The position numbers were made by a program, and so were the translations under genes. A stretch of DNA of 64,000 nt from Flavobacterium sandaracinum (lineage in GTDB: Bacteria > Bacteroidota > Bacteroidia > Flavobacteriales > Flavobacteriaceae), in contig NZ_SMFN01000006.1 of NCBI RefSeq assembly GCF_004349135.1, positions 21,888-85,887 on the forward strand, written 5' to 3'. The notes below the pieces were generated by a model. It searched no databases. It was given only the letters and a program-made list of their open reading frames with translations, and was not told where the DNA came from. Shown here piece after piece: positions 32,642-43,199 of the stretch (the stretch's first letter is position 1; each line of letters starts with the position of its first letter).

Positions 32642-33280
32642 ATGTATTATTTATCTCCAGATTTATTTTTTCCTCCTGTTTCCCAAGCCAATCGCGATGG
32701 TATTTTAGCCATTGGAGGGGATTTATCTCCGGAACGATTACTACTTGCCTACAGAAGCGGAATCTTTCCGTGGTTTGAAAATGGGGAGCCCATTATGTGG
32801 TGGTCACCAAATCCCAGAATGGTTTTATTTCTAGATGAATTGATTGTTTCAAAAAGTATGCGAAACATTCTGAATAGAGATAGTTTCAAAGTTACTTTCA
32901 ATCGGAATTTTAGAGACGTAATTTCAAACTGCCAAAACATCAAGCGCGACGGGCAAAATGGGACTTGGATTACCAATGATATGATTGAGGCTTATTGTAA
33001 ACTGAACGAACTAGGAATTGCAAAGTCAATCGAAGTTTGGCAAAATGAGCAACTCGTAGGCGGATTATACGGGATTGATTTGGGATACGTTTTTTGTGGT
33101 GAAAGTATGTTTTCTTTAGTGTCAAATGCTTCAAAAGTGGCTTTCATTGCTTTGGTTCAAAAATTAAAAGTAGAAAATTACAAACTGTTGGATTGCCAAG
33201 TTTATAATCCACATCTTGAAAGTTTAGGCTGTCGAGAAATAGAAAGAACTGATTTTATGGAGATATTGAAAAGTGAATAA
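32642..33280 (+). CDS. aat: Leucyl/phenylalanyl-tRNA--protein transferase
   Basis: 212 aa. Adds Leu or Phe to N-terminal Arg/Lys of proteins, marking them for ClpS/ClpAP degradation (N-degron pathway). Motifs: FPPVSQANRDGILAIGGDLS, YRSGIFPWFENGEPIMWWSP, NPRMVLF, and GGLYGIDLGYVFCGESMFS in the GNAT-like domain. Standard length. Ends 3 bases before the convergent end of the thiamine operon. Confidence 0.97.
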   Translation: MYYLSPDLFFPPVSQANRDGILAIGGDLSPERLLLAYRSGIFPWFENGEPIMWWSPNPRMVLFLDELIVSKSMRNILNRDSFKVTFNRNFRDVISNCQNIKRDGQNGTWITNDMIEAYCKLNELGIAKSIEVWQNEQLVGGLYGIDLGYVFCGESMFSLVSNASKVAFIALVQKLKVENYKLLDCQVYNPHLESLGCREIERTDFMEILKSE

Positions 33281-33283
33281 CAC

Positions 33284-33994
33284 TTAAAATTTCAACTTCT
33301 TAAAACTCCAATCCAGCGTATCAAAAAGAACCAATTCATTTTCCAATGTTGGTAAATTCATAATCAGTTTCAACGTTTCATGTGCCATCATTGTGCCAAT
33401 CATCCCCGGGAGCGTTCCCAAAACGCCATTTAAATTACAATTGAGAACCTCTTTTGGATTCGGTGGTTCAGGGTATAAATCACGAAGATTTTTACTTCCA
33501 TTATGATTGAAAACTGCCATCTGTCCTTCAAATTTTAAAATGCTGCCGTAGACTAATGCTTTTCCTAACAGTACACAGGTATCGTTTACTAAATATCGGG
33601 TAGCAAAATTATCGCTACCATCAACAATTACATCAAAATTTAGGATGATTTGTGTAGCGTTTTCTAAAGTTAGTTTTTCTTCAAAGACCATAATATCAAT
33701 CAATGGATTTAAAGTTTGCACAACCGATTTTGCTGTAATTGCTTTTGATTCGCCAACATGTTTTTCGGTATATAAAATCTGTCGGTGTAAGTTGTGTAAT
33801 TCGATTGCATCAAAATCTACAATTCCTATGGTTCCAACACCAGCCGTTGCGATATATTGCAATATCGGACACCCTAATCCGCCAGCACCGATCACTAAAA
33901 CTTTTGCTTTTTTTAGTTTTTTCTGTCCCAAATCACCTATTTCCGATAACATCATTTGTCGGTTGTAGCGTAAAAAATCCTGAATAACACTCAT
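33284..33994 (-). CDS. thiF: ThiF/MoeB-type sulphur-carrier adenylyltransferase
   Basis: 236 aa E1-like enzyme. Activates the C-terminus of ThiS by adenylylation so that it can receive sulphur. Motifs: RYNRQMMLSEIGDLGQKKL, the nucleotide loop GAGGLGCPILQYIATAGVG, DFDAIELHNLHRQILY, and DGSDNFATRYLVND. The two C-x-x-C zinc motifs of E. coli ThiF are absent: only single Cys residues remain (for example in VLNCNLNGVLG). Last gene of the eight-gene operon. Position and partner ThiS make ThiF more likely than MoeB or HesA. Confidence 0.9.
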   Translation of the reverse strand: MSVIQDFLRYNRQMMLSEIGDLGQKKLKKAKVLVIGAGGLGCPILQYIATAGVGTIGIVDFDAIELHNLHRQILYTEKHVGESKAITAKSVVQTLNPLIDIMVFEEKLTLENATQIILNFDVIVDGSDNFATRYLVNDTCVLLGKALVYGSILKFEGQMAVFNHNGSKNLRDLYPEPPNPKEVLNCNLNGVLGTLPGMIGTMMAHETLKLIMNLPTLENELVLFDTLDWSFKKLKF

Positions 33995-34088
33995 TTTTAT
34001 TATGTTTTAAAGTTAGAAAGTCAAAAGTCATAAAGTCTGGAAGCCAAAAAGGTTAAAGTTTTTTAAACTCACTTTTGGACTTTCGACC
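33995..34088. repeat. AAAGTC-type intergenic repeat between thiH and thiF
   Basis: The gap is made of degenerate repeats in both orientations: GTTAGAAAGTCAAAAGTC on one side, GACTTTCGACCTTAGACTTTTAGAC on the other (split here by strand). Low-complexity filler of a kind common in flavobacteria. Confidence 0.55.
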
Positions 34089-35210
34089 TTAGACTTTTAG
34101 ACTATATATTTTATCCCAGTCTTTCCACACAGATTCGTATCCTCTACTAGAAATGACTTTTGCAATCTCAGAAGCGGATCTTTCGTCACTGATTTCAAAT
34201 TGTTCCAAGGATTGCGGATCAACGACATAACCGCCAGGATTAGTTTTAGAACCAGCACTCATACTGGTAATCCCTATTGGAATAATATTATCACGAAATT
34301 TTTGATTTTCACGGGTTGACAGGGAGATTTCTAAATCTTCATTCCACAAACGGTAAGCGCAAATGAGTTGGGTCAAATCAGTATCATCCATGATAAAGTT
34401 GGGCTCAATCACTCCTTCTGCCGGTCGTAATCTGGGGAAAGAAACAGAATATTTAGTTTGCCAATATGTTTTTTGTAAATAATCTAAATGCAGGGCATTG
34501 AAAAAACTGTCCGTACGCCAATCTTCCAGTCCTAACAAAACACCCAACCCTATTTTATGAATACCCGCAGTTCCTACTCGGTCCGGTGTTTCTAAACGAA
34601 AATCAAAATTGGATTTTTTTCCTTTGGTGTGGTATTGCTTGTAAACATCACGATGATAGGTTTCCTGGTAAACTAAAATCGAATAAATACCAGCATCATG
34701 CAATTGCTCATATTCTTCAATTGAAAGAGGTTGAACTTCCATTGAAATGGTGGAAAAATCGTTTTTTATTTGAGTAATTGCTTTTAGAAAATAATCAATA
34801 TTTACGGTATGATTTGCTTCGCCAGTAACCAACAAAACATGATCAAATCCTGCTTTTTTTAAGACTTCAATTTCTAATGTGATTTCATTTCCGGTAAGTG
34901 TTTTTCGCTTGATTTTGTTGTCCAAACTAAAGCCGCAATACGTACAAATGTTTTGGCATTCGTTGCTCAAATACAAAGGTGCATACATTTGAATTGTTTT
35001 ACCAAAACGTTTTTTGGTTAATTCATGCGCGATTTGTGCCATTTGCTCTAAATAAGGTTGGCCTGCAGGTGAAATTAACGCTAGAAAATCATCTAGATTG
35101 CGTTTAGTTTTGGCTAACGCAATTACTACCTGTGATGAAGTAGTGCTGTATATTTTGGTTTTGATGGTTTCCCAATCGTAATTATCAAAAACTGATTTAA
35201 ATGTTTTCAT
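34089..35210 (-). CDS. thiH: 2-iminoacetate synthase ThiH
   Basis: 373 aa radical-SAM enzyme that cleaves tyrosine to p-cresol and dehydroglycine, the glycine-derived part of the thiazole ring. The iron-sulphur motif is CQNICTYCGF (C-x3-C-x2-C) near residue 90. Other blocks: LLVTGEANHTV, MEVQPLSIEEYEQL, YQETYHRDVYKQYH, GVLLGLEDWR and the C-terminal SMSAGSKTNPGGY. No thiO is seen, so the cell uses the tyrosine (oxygen-sensitive) route. Confidence 0.97.
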   Translation of the reverse strand: MKTFKSVFDNYDWETIKTKIYSTTSSQVVIALAKTKRNLDDFLALISPAGQPYLEQMAQIAHELTKKRFGKTIQMYAPLYLSNECQNICTYCGFSLDNKIKRKTLTGNEITLEIEVLKKAGFDHVLLVTGEANHTVNIDYFLKAITQIKNDFSTISMEVQPLSIEEYEQLHDAGIYSILVYQETYHRDVYKQYHTKGKKSNFDFRLETPDRVGTAGIHKIGLGVLLGLEDWRTDSFFNALHLDYLQKTYWQTKYSVSFPRLRPAEGVIEPNFIMDDTDLTQLICAYRLWNEDLEISLSTRENQKFRDNIIPIGITSMSAGSKTNPGGYVVDPQSLEQFEISDERSASEIAKVISSRGYESVWKDWDKIYSLKV

Positions 35211-35250
35211 TGTTTTGTTTTTTTACTGCAAAAAGAGTATGCTGTTTTTT

Positions 35251-35324
35251 GGCACGCAGATTCTGCGAATTTGGCAGATTTTATTTAAGTTTTTATCTGC
35301 GTAAATCTGTAAAATCTGCGTGCC
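35251..35324. repeat. Inverted repeat with GGCACGCAGATT arms between thiG and thiH
   Basis: Perfect 12-bp arms GGCACGCAGATT (35251-35262) and AATCTGCGTGCC (35313-35324) enclose shorter CTGCG and AAATCTG repeats. Related to the repeat at 13501-13545. It fills most of the 154-base gap. Confidence 0.85.
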
Positions 35325-35364
35325 ATTTTTTCAGTGGTTTTCATGTAAATAGGCCAAAAATATA

Positions 35365-36135
35365 TTACTCATATAAAAATGCCGTCAAAGGACTCGAAGC
35401 CACTGCTCGATTATGTTGTTGAGCGATTTTTGCTTCGAATGCTTTCCGACCTGCAATGACTGCTTCTCTGAAAGCTTCGGCCATTAATTTCGGATTTCCG
35501 GCTACGGCAATAGCCGTGTTTACCAAAACGGCATCAGCCCCCAGTTCCATTGCTTTTGCAGCATCAGATGGTGCGCCAATTCCGGCATCAATGATTACGG
35601 GAACGCTACTTTGTTCAATAATTATTTCTAAAAAGTCGATGGTTTTTAATCCTTTGTTGCTTCCAATCGGTGAGCCCAAAGGCATCACTGCCGAAGTTCC
35701 AGCATCTTCCAAACGCTTGCATAAAACGGGATCGGCGTGAATATAAGGCAGAACGATAAACCCTAACTTGGCTAAAGCTTCCGTTGCTTTTAAGGTTTCT
35801 ATTGCATCAGGCATTAAATATTTTGGATCAGGATGAATCTCCAGTTTTAGCCAATTGGTTTCTAATGCCTCACGGGCTAATTGTGCTGCAAAGATGGCTT
35901 CTTTTGCATTTCTTGCACCAGAGGTATTGGGTAATAAATTAATTTTAGGATGTCTCAGATGTGTTAAAATGGCATCGGTTTCAGTTTGTAAATCGATACG
36001 TTTTAACGCAACGGTTACTAACTCGCTTCCGGATGCTAAAATAGCTTCTTCCATTTGTTGATTGGATCCGAATTTCCCGGTGCCTAAAAACAATCGGGAT
36101 TCAAAGGTTTTGTCTCCTATTTTAAATGGTATCAT
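35365..36135 (-). CDS. thiG: Thiazole synthase ThiG
   Basis: 256 aa TIM barrel that builds the thiazole phosphate from deoxyxylulose 5-phosphate (made by Dxs, also in this window), dehydroglycine from ThiH and sulphur from ThiS-thiocarboxylate. Motifs: [16 protein letters not shown], the active-site Lys in [65 protein letters not shown] start at the ATG at 36135 ([11 protein letters not shown]), which overlaps the end of thiE by 14 bases. The open frame continues 13 codons further, but that part has no family similarity. Confidence 0.97.
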   Translation of the reverse strand: MIPFKIGDKTFESRLFLGTGKFGSNQQMEEAILASGSELVTVALKRIDLQTETDAILTHLRHPKINLLPNTSGARNAKEAIFAAQLAREALETNWLKLEIHPDPKYLMPDAIETLKATEALAKLGFIVLPYIHADPVLCKRLEDAGTSAVMPLGSPIGSNKGLKTIDFLEIIIEQSSVPVIIDAGIGAPSDAAKAMELGADAVLVNTAIAVAGNPKLMAEAFREAVIAGRKAFEAKIAQQHNRAVASSPLTAFLYE

Positions 36136-36754
36136 ATAATTTGTTATTAAGTTGATATATAAGTTGTGATGCATTTTCGGTGTGTGTAATCAAACCAGAA
36201 ACGGCTATGCCGTGAATTCCAGTTTTCATTAGACTATCTACATTTTCAAGTGTGACTCCTCCAATAGCGTAAATGGGGATTTGGATGTTTTTTATCTTCA
36301 TTTGCACAATAATTGAATGGTATCCTTCCAATCCTAAAATTGGACTTAGATTTTGTTTGGTAGCTGTAAATTGGAAGGGTCCCAAACCAATATAATCACA
36401 ATTTTCGGCTGTTCTTTGAAGCACATCTTCAAAAGTATTTGCTGTGCCTCCAATGATTTTTGTTTTTCCTAAGATGACTCTTGCTTCTTCAACGTTCATG
36501 TCATTCAAGCCTAAATGAACCCCATCCGCATCCAATTGCTTTGCTAAATGAACGTTGTCATTGATGATAAAAATGGCTGAATATTCTTTGCATAACATTT
36601 TTACGGCTTCCGCCAAAGTGAATGCATCATCAGAAAAATGCTTTTTAAAACGAAGCTGAATCCATTTGCAACCAGCATCTAATGCTTGGTGAATATTGTT
36701 GGTTTGTTCCTCGACCGTGTTTCCTTGCGAGATGTATTGTAATTGGTTATACAT
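36122..36754 (-). CDS. thiE: Thiamine phosphate synthase ThiE
   Basis: 210 aa TIM barrel that couples HMP diphosphate with thiazole phosphate to thiamine phosphate. Conserved: [60 protein letters not shown] and [11 protein letters not shown]. This copy keeps the full D-G-V-H-L-G and substrate loops, unlike the second homologue at 37475. Start overlaps thiD by 8 bases. Confidence 0.95.
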   Translation of the reverse strand: MYNQLQYISQGNTVEEQTNNIHQALDAGCKWIQLRFKKHFSDDAFTLAEAVKMLCKEYSAIFIINDNVHLAKQLDADGVHLGLNDMNVEEARVILGKTKIIGGTANTFEDVLQRTAENCDYIGLGPFQFTATKQNLSPILGLEGYHSIIVQMKIKNIQIPIYAIGGVTLENVDSLMKTGIHGIAVSGLITHTENASQLIYQLNNKLYDTI

Positions 36755-37502
36755 AATGGTATCCTAATTTGGTTTGGTTAGATTGTAAATAGTTTTCTAT
36801 ATAATTTTTTGCATTAGTACAGGCAGTTTTCATGTCTTGTTCCAAAGCTATATTGGCTGTAATAGCTGATGACAATACGCAGCCAGAACCGTGTTTTTCG
36901 CAGCGGAAAGTTTGTTTTGGCAAAAGCCTGAAAATTTCATTTTCCATATACAAGTAATCAACACCAATTTGGTCTGGATTATGACCGCCTTTTAGTAAAA
37001 CAGCACAATATCTCATAAGGATTTCTGCAATTGCTTCTGCAGTAATCTGTTCCGTAGACAATTGTAAAATCTCCTTATAATTGGGTGTTATCAAATCAAC
37101 TTCCTTTAATATTTCTATCAAAATAGCTTGATTTTCGATGGTTGTAAAACGGAATTCGGTACTAGATTTCAAAACGGTATCCCAAACGATTTTTGTTTTT
37201 GGCGAAAGCCTTTTTATGGCAAAAACAATTTCTTTTAAATAATCCAATGAAGGAACAATTCCAATTTTTATAGCTTTAATAGTATAGTTGTCGAACAATT
37301 TTTTGATTGAGTTTAAAACAAAATCTAAGTCAGTCCATTGCATTTCGAAGAACTCGTTCTCGGTTTGAATGGTATTACCAGTATTCACGGCAAAACCATA
37401 CACTTGATGTTGCTCGAATGTTTTTGCATCGGCCAAAATTCCTGCACCTCCTGATGGATCAAAGCCGGCAATTGTTAAGACGAAAGGGCGATTTGTTGAC
37501 AT
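36747..37502 (-). CDS. thiD: Hydroxymethylpyrimidine (phosphate) kinase ThiD
   Basis: 251 aa ribokinase-fold enzyme that phosphorylates HMP and HMP phosphate. Begins with the family signature LTIAGFDPSGGAGILADAKT, then GFAVNTGNTIQTENEF, LITPNYKEILQLS, LLKGGHN and the anion-hole/catalytic region KHGSGCVLSSAITANIA. The start overlaps the preceding gene by 28 bases, indicating tight coupling. Confidence 0.96.
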   Translation of the reverse strand: MSTNRPFVLTIAGFDPSGGAGILADAKTFEQHQVYGFAVNTGNTIQTENEFFEMQWTDLDFVLNSIKKLFDNYTIKAIKIGIVPSLDYLKEIVFAIKRLSPKTKIVWDTVLKSSTEFRFTTIENQAILIEILKEVDLITPNYKEILQLSTEQITAEAIAEILMRYCAVLLKGGHNPDQIGVDYLYMENEIFRLLPKQTFRCEKHGSGCVLSSAITANIALEQDMKTACTNAKNYIENYLQSNQTKLGYHYV

Positions 37503-38074
37503 AGTTTAAAATTTTCTATTGGGTTGTTACTGTTCCAAATGGTACCTAAAAGTGCCACATCATCAAAACCATAATCCAATGCAGTTTTGACTCTCTCGGA
37601 TGTAATTCCTCCTACTGCAATCAGTGAAGATTTGTTGTTTTTTCTTTGTTTTAATTCTTTTTCAAAATCAATATCCGAAATGTAATTTGGTTTCGAAATA
37701 CTTTCGAAAACAGGCCCAAAAAATGCATAATCGAAAACAACAGATAATTTTTCAAAATCAGCCATTCTGTGAATGGAAGTAGAGAGTGTGAATCTCTTTT
37801 CTTTCCATTTACGCAAACTTTCTTCGGGCGTTTCATTCCGTTTTTTTTCTGTAAAATGAAGGCGGTGTATCCCAAACGCTACTGCCAATTGATGATGACT
37901 GTGTACAACCAAATTTTGTCTGTAATCCGCTTTTATTTCTGACAAGAAAGCTTTCATTTCGAGTTTTGTAAATTCTGGTTTTCGCAAATGAAACAATTCC
38001 AATCCATTCTCAAAAAGAGTATGTATAGTGCTGATTTCATTCTTTATAAAAATAGGATTGGAAATAACTATCAT
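37475..38074 (-). CDS. ThiE/TenI-like protein, probably thiazole tautomerase
   Basis: 199 aa TIM barrel of the ThiE/TenI superfamily. Blocks: ELFHLRKPEF, VVHSHHQLAVAFGIHRLHF, LSTSIHRMADFEKL, YAFFGPVFESISKP, AVGGITSERV. Compared with the ThiE at 36122 it lacks the N-D and D-G-V-H-L-G residues that hold the pyrimidine diphosphate and has the H-S-H and S-x-S-x-H pattern of TenI-type proteins. I therefore infer a TenI-like aromatising step after ThiG, not a second synthase. Starts 4 bases after thiC. Confidence 0.8.
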   Translation of the reverse strand: MIVISNPIFIKNEISTIHTLFENGLELFHLRKPEFTKLEMKAFLSEIKADYRQNLVVHSHHQLAVAFGIHRLHFTEKKRNETPEESLRKWKEKRFTLSTSIHRMADFEKLSVVFDYAFFGPVFESISKPNYISDIDFEKELKQRKNNKSSLIAVGGITSERVKTALDYGFDDVALLGTIWNSNNPIENFKLCQQIALSS

Positions 38075-38078
38075 TTAT

Positions 38079-39920
<1,842 letters not shown>

Positions 39921-39936
39921 TTAATGAGTGTTTGTC

Positions 39937-40080
39937 TTCTGCTAGGGATAGTAATGGAAAGCCCGTAAAGTGGAAAGCCTAATAAAACAAGGAGTAGTGA
40001 AGCGACCGTAAGGAAGCTTTGACTAAGGCTACGTTTTATAGGGTTACAATTGCGGACTTGAAATGGATAGCCCGCTCGAG
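39937..40080. repeat. Structured dispersed repeat, copy 3 (divergent), between thiS and thiC
   Basis: Contains AGGGATAGTAATGGAAAGCCCG, then a larger arm bounded by CCTAATAAAAC and GTTTTATAGG (pairing except for one extra A), then ACTTGAAATGGATAGCCCG. The flanking blocks match copies 1 and 2. It occupies nearly all of the 186-base thiS-thiC gap. Confidence 0.6.
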
Positions 40081-40088
40081 CAGCCAAA

Positions 40089-40295
40089 CTATCCTCCTTG
40101 AGTTGCAGAGATGATGAGAATGTCGTCAGTTTCTTGCAGAGGATGGGAATTCCAGCTGGATTTTGGAATCACGGTATTGTTAACGGCTACGGCAATTCCG
40201 TTTTGTTTTTCGGGAATTTCCAAGTCAAGAAGTGTCTGAACAGTTAGACTGTCAGTTGTGAATTGTTTCGTTTGATTGTTGATTTTTAGCTCCAT
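40089..40295 (-). CDS. thiS: Sulphur carrier protein ThiS
   Basis: 68 aa ubiquitin-fold protein ending in the obligatory Gly-Gly (ISATQGG), which is adenylylated by ThiF and then thiocarboxylated to donate sulphur to ThiG. Typical segments: MELKINNQTKQF at the start and NGIAVAVNNTVIPKSSW in the middle. First gene of the thiamine operon, directly behind the TPP riboswitch. Confidence 0.96.
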   Translation of the reverse strand: MELKINNQTKQFTTDSLTVQTLLDLEIPEKQNGIAVAVNNTVIPKSSWNSHPLQETDDILIISATQGG

Positions 40296-40373
40296 TCCTT
40301 TTGAATTTAGTATATAGTTATACTTTAGGAATGGCTACAATGACGCATAAATACGCGCAGAAGTCATCTTACT

Positions 40374-40447
40374 TTTCCCTACGCTAGTATGAACTAGATC
40401 AGGTTCAGAGGGTAATTCTCAGCCTACAATTTTGTAGACACCCCTAA
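40374..40447 (-). promoter_or_regulatory. TPP riboswitch of the thiamine operon
   Basis: On the minus strand: AGGGGTGTC, GGCTGAGAATTACCC, GAACCTGATCTAGTTC and a closing TAGGGAA, the complete THI consensus with a short P3 stem TACAAAATTGTAG. It starts about 80-150 bases before thiS and should repress thiSC-tenI-DEGHF when thiamine diphosphate is plentiful. Confidence 0.97.
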
Positions 40448-40456
40448 AGTGTGAAG

Positions 40457-40464
40457 CAAATGTA
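40457..40464 (-). promoter_or_regulatory. -7 box of the thiamine operon
   Basis: Reads TACATTTG on the minus strand, about 10 bases before the aptamer. The -33 area is a run of GTTTAAAG-type repeats with no clear TTTG. The rest of 40465-40569 holds no gene. Confidence 0.6.
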
Positions 40465-40569
40465 AACGTTTTTTAGTTTAAAGTTTAAGGTTTAAAGTTA
40501 AATCTTTATTGTGCTATTCTGTTTTTAGTGAAAAAGTCACGTCAATAAGCTTTACTTAATCAATGAAGA

Positions 40570-41136
40570 TTAACTGTTTTTCCAGCAATCTGCCACATGA
40601 TCATCGACCATTCCTGTGGCTTGCATGTGGGCATATATTACGGTAGAACCTACGAATTTGAAGCCGCGCTTTTTTAAATCTTTGCTAATCGCATCAGAAA
40701 GTGGGGTGGTAGCAGGGACTTCCTTCAAAGATTGTCGGTTGTTTTTTATGGGTTTCCCATCAGTAAATCTCCAAATATAGGTAGAAAAACTTCCAAATTC
40801 CTCTTGAATTTTTAGAAAGGCTTGTGCGTTGGTAACAGCTGAATATACTTTGAGTTTGTTCCGAATAATACCCGCATCTTGTAGTAAATCGAGAATTTTT
40901 TCATCGGTATATTGAGCGATTTTTTTGTAGTCAAATTGGTCAAATGCGGCTCTAAAATTTTCGCGCTTATTCAAAATAGTTATCCAGCTGAGCCCAGCCT
41001 GAAACGTTTCCAAAAGCAAAAACTCAAATAGAGTGGCGTCATCATACACGGGAACACCCCATTCTTCGTCATGGTATTTTTTATATAAAGCGCTAGAAGT
41101 ACACCAGCCACATCGAGGTTTGTCGTCTAGTATCAT
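40570..41136 (-). CDS. tag: DNA-3-methyladenine glycosylase I
   Basis: 188 aa helix-hairpin-helix glycosylase that removes 3-methyladenine from alkylated DNA. The zinc ligands expected for Tag are present: Cys in KPRCGWCTS, His in YHDEEWGVP, and His/Cys in DDHVADCW at the end. The recognition and catalytic segment LFEFLLLETFQAGLSW and the KRGFKFVGSTVIYAHMQATG block are typical. Overlaps the upstream transporter by 4 bases (ATGA). Confidence 0.96.
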   Translation of the reverse strand: MILDDKPRCGWCTSSALYKKYHDEEWGVPVYDDATLFEFLLLETFQAGLSWITILNKRENFRAAFDQFDYKKIAQYTDEKILDLLQDAGIIRNKLKVYSAVTNAQAFLKIQEEFGSFSTYIWRFTDGKPIKNNRQSLKEVPATTPLSDAISKDLKKRGFKFVGSTVIYAHMQATGMVDDHVADCWKNS

Positions 41137-41786
41137 TGTTTTTCGGAGGCTAAATAGTTTTTTATTAAATAGTGACCTAAATAAATCAGCGGAGTCAGTA
41201 GTATTGCGATACCGAGTTTAAACGTATAACCCGTTAATGCTGAGGTTAGAAAGGTATCAAAATTTATTTTTCCAGGTAGCCAAAATGCAATTCCCAATAC
41301 AATGAACGAATCAAATAATTGTGAGATAACAGTGGATCCGGTAGCTCTAAGCCAAATTTTCTTATTTCCGGTTCTGTTTTTGAAAAACCAAAAAACGGTC
41401 ACATCGATTAATTGCGAAACTAGAAAAGCAATAATACTTCCTACAATAATCCACATACTTTGACCAAAAACAGCAAAGAATTGGTCATCATTTACAGGGC
41501 TGATGCCTTTTGCGGCGGGAATGTTAATTGCAAATAGTAAAACAAGGAAAGAATAGGCGATTAAACCGGCTGTGATTAAGGAGAGTTTCTTAACTCCCTT
41601 TTCGCCAAAATACTCATTGATTAAATCGGTAGTTAAAAAAACGATAGGCCAAGGCAAAATCCCGATGCTCATGACAAACGGACTTATTTGAATTAATTTA
41701 CCTCCGATCAACTCAGCCGTTACCGCATTGGTAATAAATATTCCTGCTAGGATAACAAATACGAGCTCTTTTTTGGTTTTAAACAT
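41133..41786 (-). CDS. Queuosine precursor transporter (YhhQ/VUT family)
   Basis: 217 aa inner-membrane protein with about six helices. Conserved blocks: ELIGGKLIQISPF, ILPWPIVFLTTDLINEYFGEKG, SQLIDVTVFWFFKNRTG, RATGSTVISQLFDSFIVLGIAF. Imports 7-cyano- or 7-aminomethyl-7-deazaguanine for tRNA queuosine. I start at the ATG at 41786 (MFKTKKELVFVILAG). The open frame extends 18 codons further but without hydrophobic or conserved features. Co-transcribed with tag. Confidence 0.92.
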   Translation of the reverse strand: MFKTKKELVFVILAGIFITNAVTAELIGGKLIQISPFVMSIGILPWPIVFLTTDLINEYFGEKGVKKLSLITAGLIAYSFLVLLFAINIPAAKGISPVNDDQFFAVFGQSMWIIVGSIIAFLVSQLIDVTVFWFFKNRTGNKKIWLRATGSTVISQLFDSFIVLGIAFWLPGKINFDTFLTSALTGYTFKLGIAILLTPLIYLGHYLIKNYLASEKQ

Positions 41787-42074
41787 AAAGTAGTGTTTGA
41801 ATTCAAAAGTAGGGATTTTATCTTTTTTAAGAATATGCAAATGGCAAATTTTTTCACTTGCAAAAGTTGGTATCTATCAAGCGGATTTTATGAAAGGTAA
41901 TTTTTTATATTTGGTACACATGTAAAAACTTCCCAAGCCCAATGTTTATGGTATTGTAGGAATAATTGCAATTTAATTTGCAAAATTGTAGTAAATATAT
42001 TAGGTTAAGATGTTTTTTTTTTTTGATTTGTACTCGGACGTCCAAAACCTCTTACTAAAAAGTTTAGTAAGATA

Positions 42075-42329
42075 ATGTCAAATTATTTTAAAATTATAAA
42101 AAAATTCTTATTAAGTGTAACTTTATTAGTTGCTTTTTCTTTAACTTCGTTTGCAGCAGAGAAGGAAGTAAATGTTTCTAATGAAACAAAAATGAATTCA
42201 CTCGAGTCAACAACTTCGAGTGTAGATGTTGAAAGTATATCTGATTGTACAGTAATACACTTGAGATGGAATGATGTTTCAAGTGATGGTGAGGGTGGTG
42301 ATTCTTACATATCACCGCGTAGGTATTGA
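42075..42329 (+). CDS. Small exported peptide 3 of the second GLPGLI locus (possible frameshift at its end)
   Basis: 84 aa. Signal peptide from the ATG at 42075: MSNYFKIIKKFLLSVTLLVA followed by FSLTSFAAEKEV, cleavage near FAA. The mature part is short and acidic with a single Cys (ISDCTVIHLRW) in this frame. An overlapping +1 frame (42262-42369) carries VGIEICNDGSTTITGS. If a one-base shift is corrected, the product would have two Cys about 29 residues apart, like peptides 1 and 2. The 41787-42074 region upstream has a TATATTTG -7 candidate at 41906-41913 and a long T-run plus GATTTG. Followed by two GLPGLI genes and a receptor. Confidence 0.7.
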   Translation: MSNYFKIIKKFLLSVTLLVAFSLTSFAAEKEVNVSNETKMNSLESTTSSVDVESISDCTVIHLRWNDVSSDGEGGDSYISPRRY

Positions 42330-42428
42330 AATTTGTAATGATGGTAGTACCACGATTACTGGTTCGTAAATAAATTTAATAGCAATTTAAATGGGTGGGA
42401 CGCCACTCATTTTTTAATAATTAATCTT

Positions 42429-43199
42429 ATGAGAAAGTATTTGTTGATACTACTGGTGCTTATATGTTGCAGAATTAGTGCTCAAAAAAGCGTTAAAATC
42501 ACTTATGAACAAAAATTTTTCTACAGCGATGCTTTTTTTAATCAAGTTCCAGGTGGTGCTAGTGAAGAATTTAAAGCTGCTTTCAGGAAGCCTAAAGTCT
42601 TTGAGTTGACAAACAACAGTGAGTACTCACTATTTAAAAGTACAGCCGAAAAAGACATAGTAATACCCTCTTCAGAAGTTAGTACAGCAACAGATATAAA
42701 TAGAGGAACTTTCGTAAAACCGTATAATGTTTGGATTCTAAAAGATTTTACCAAAATGTCTACAATTAAAAGTACCACGGTGGAGGGTCAAGAGTATTAT
42801 GTAGAACAACCCTTTACCAATAATGACCTAAAGTATGACAAAAGAACTAAAGTCATTGATGGGTATACATGCCTGTCGGCTTTTAAGATTTCGGCAAAAA
42901 ATGATACTATTCAATATTGGTACACCCAGGATATCCCTATCATTGATGGGCCATTTACAATGTCAGCAATCCCTGGTTTGGTTTTAAGTACTGAGTCTAA
43001 AAAGAACGTCGTTTATGTAACTAAAATAGAATTTTTTGATAAAAAACTAGTCGTAGACGGGATTAATAAAAAGACTCCCTTTGTTACCGAACTGGAATTA
43101 AAAAATAAAATCGAAGAATCTAGAAAGCCAAAGTCCTATACTGATGAATTTGGAGGAAAGCATGAAACGAATACGGTAACTATAAAAAATGAAAATTAA
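42429..43199 (+). CDS. GLPGLI family protein (d)
   Basis: 256 aa with signal peptide MRKYLLILLVLICCRISAQ. Recognised by YWYTQDIPIIDGPFTMSA then IPGLVLSTESKKN, the family's P-G-L core with changed flanks, and the KIEFFDKKLVVDG ending. First of two adjacent family members. It overlaps the next gene by 11 bases, so translation is coupled. It follows peptide 3 by 99 bases. Confidence 0.85.
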   Translation: MRKYLLILLVLICCRISAQKSVKITYEQKFFYSDAFFNQVPGGASEEFKAAFRKPKVFELTNNSEYSLFKSTAEKDIVIPSSEVSTATDINRGTFVKPYNVWILKDFTKMSTIKSTTVEGQEYYVEQPFTNNDLKYDKRTKVIDGYTCLSAFKISAKNDTIQYWYTQDIPIIDGPFTMSAIPGLVLSTESKKNVVYVTKIEFFDKKLVVDGINKKTPFVTELELKNKIEESRKPKSYTDEFGGKHETNTVTIKNEN

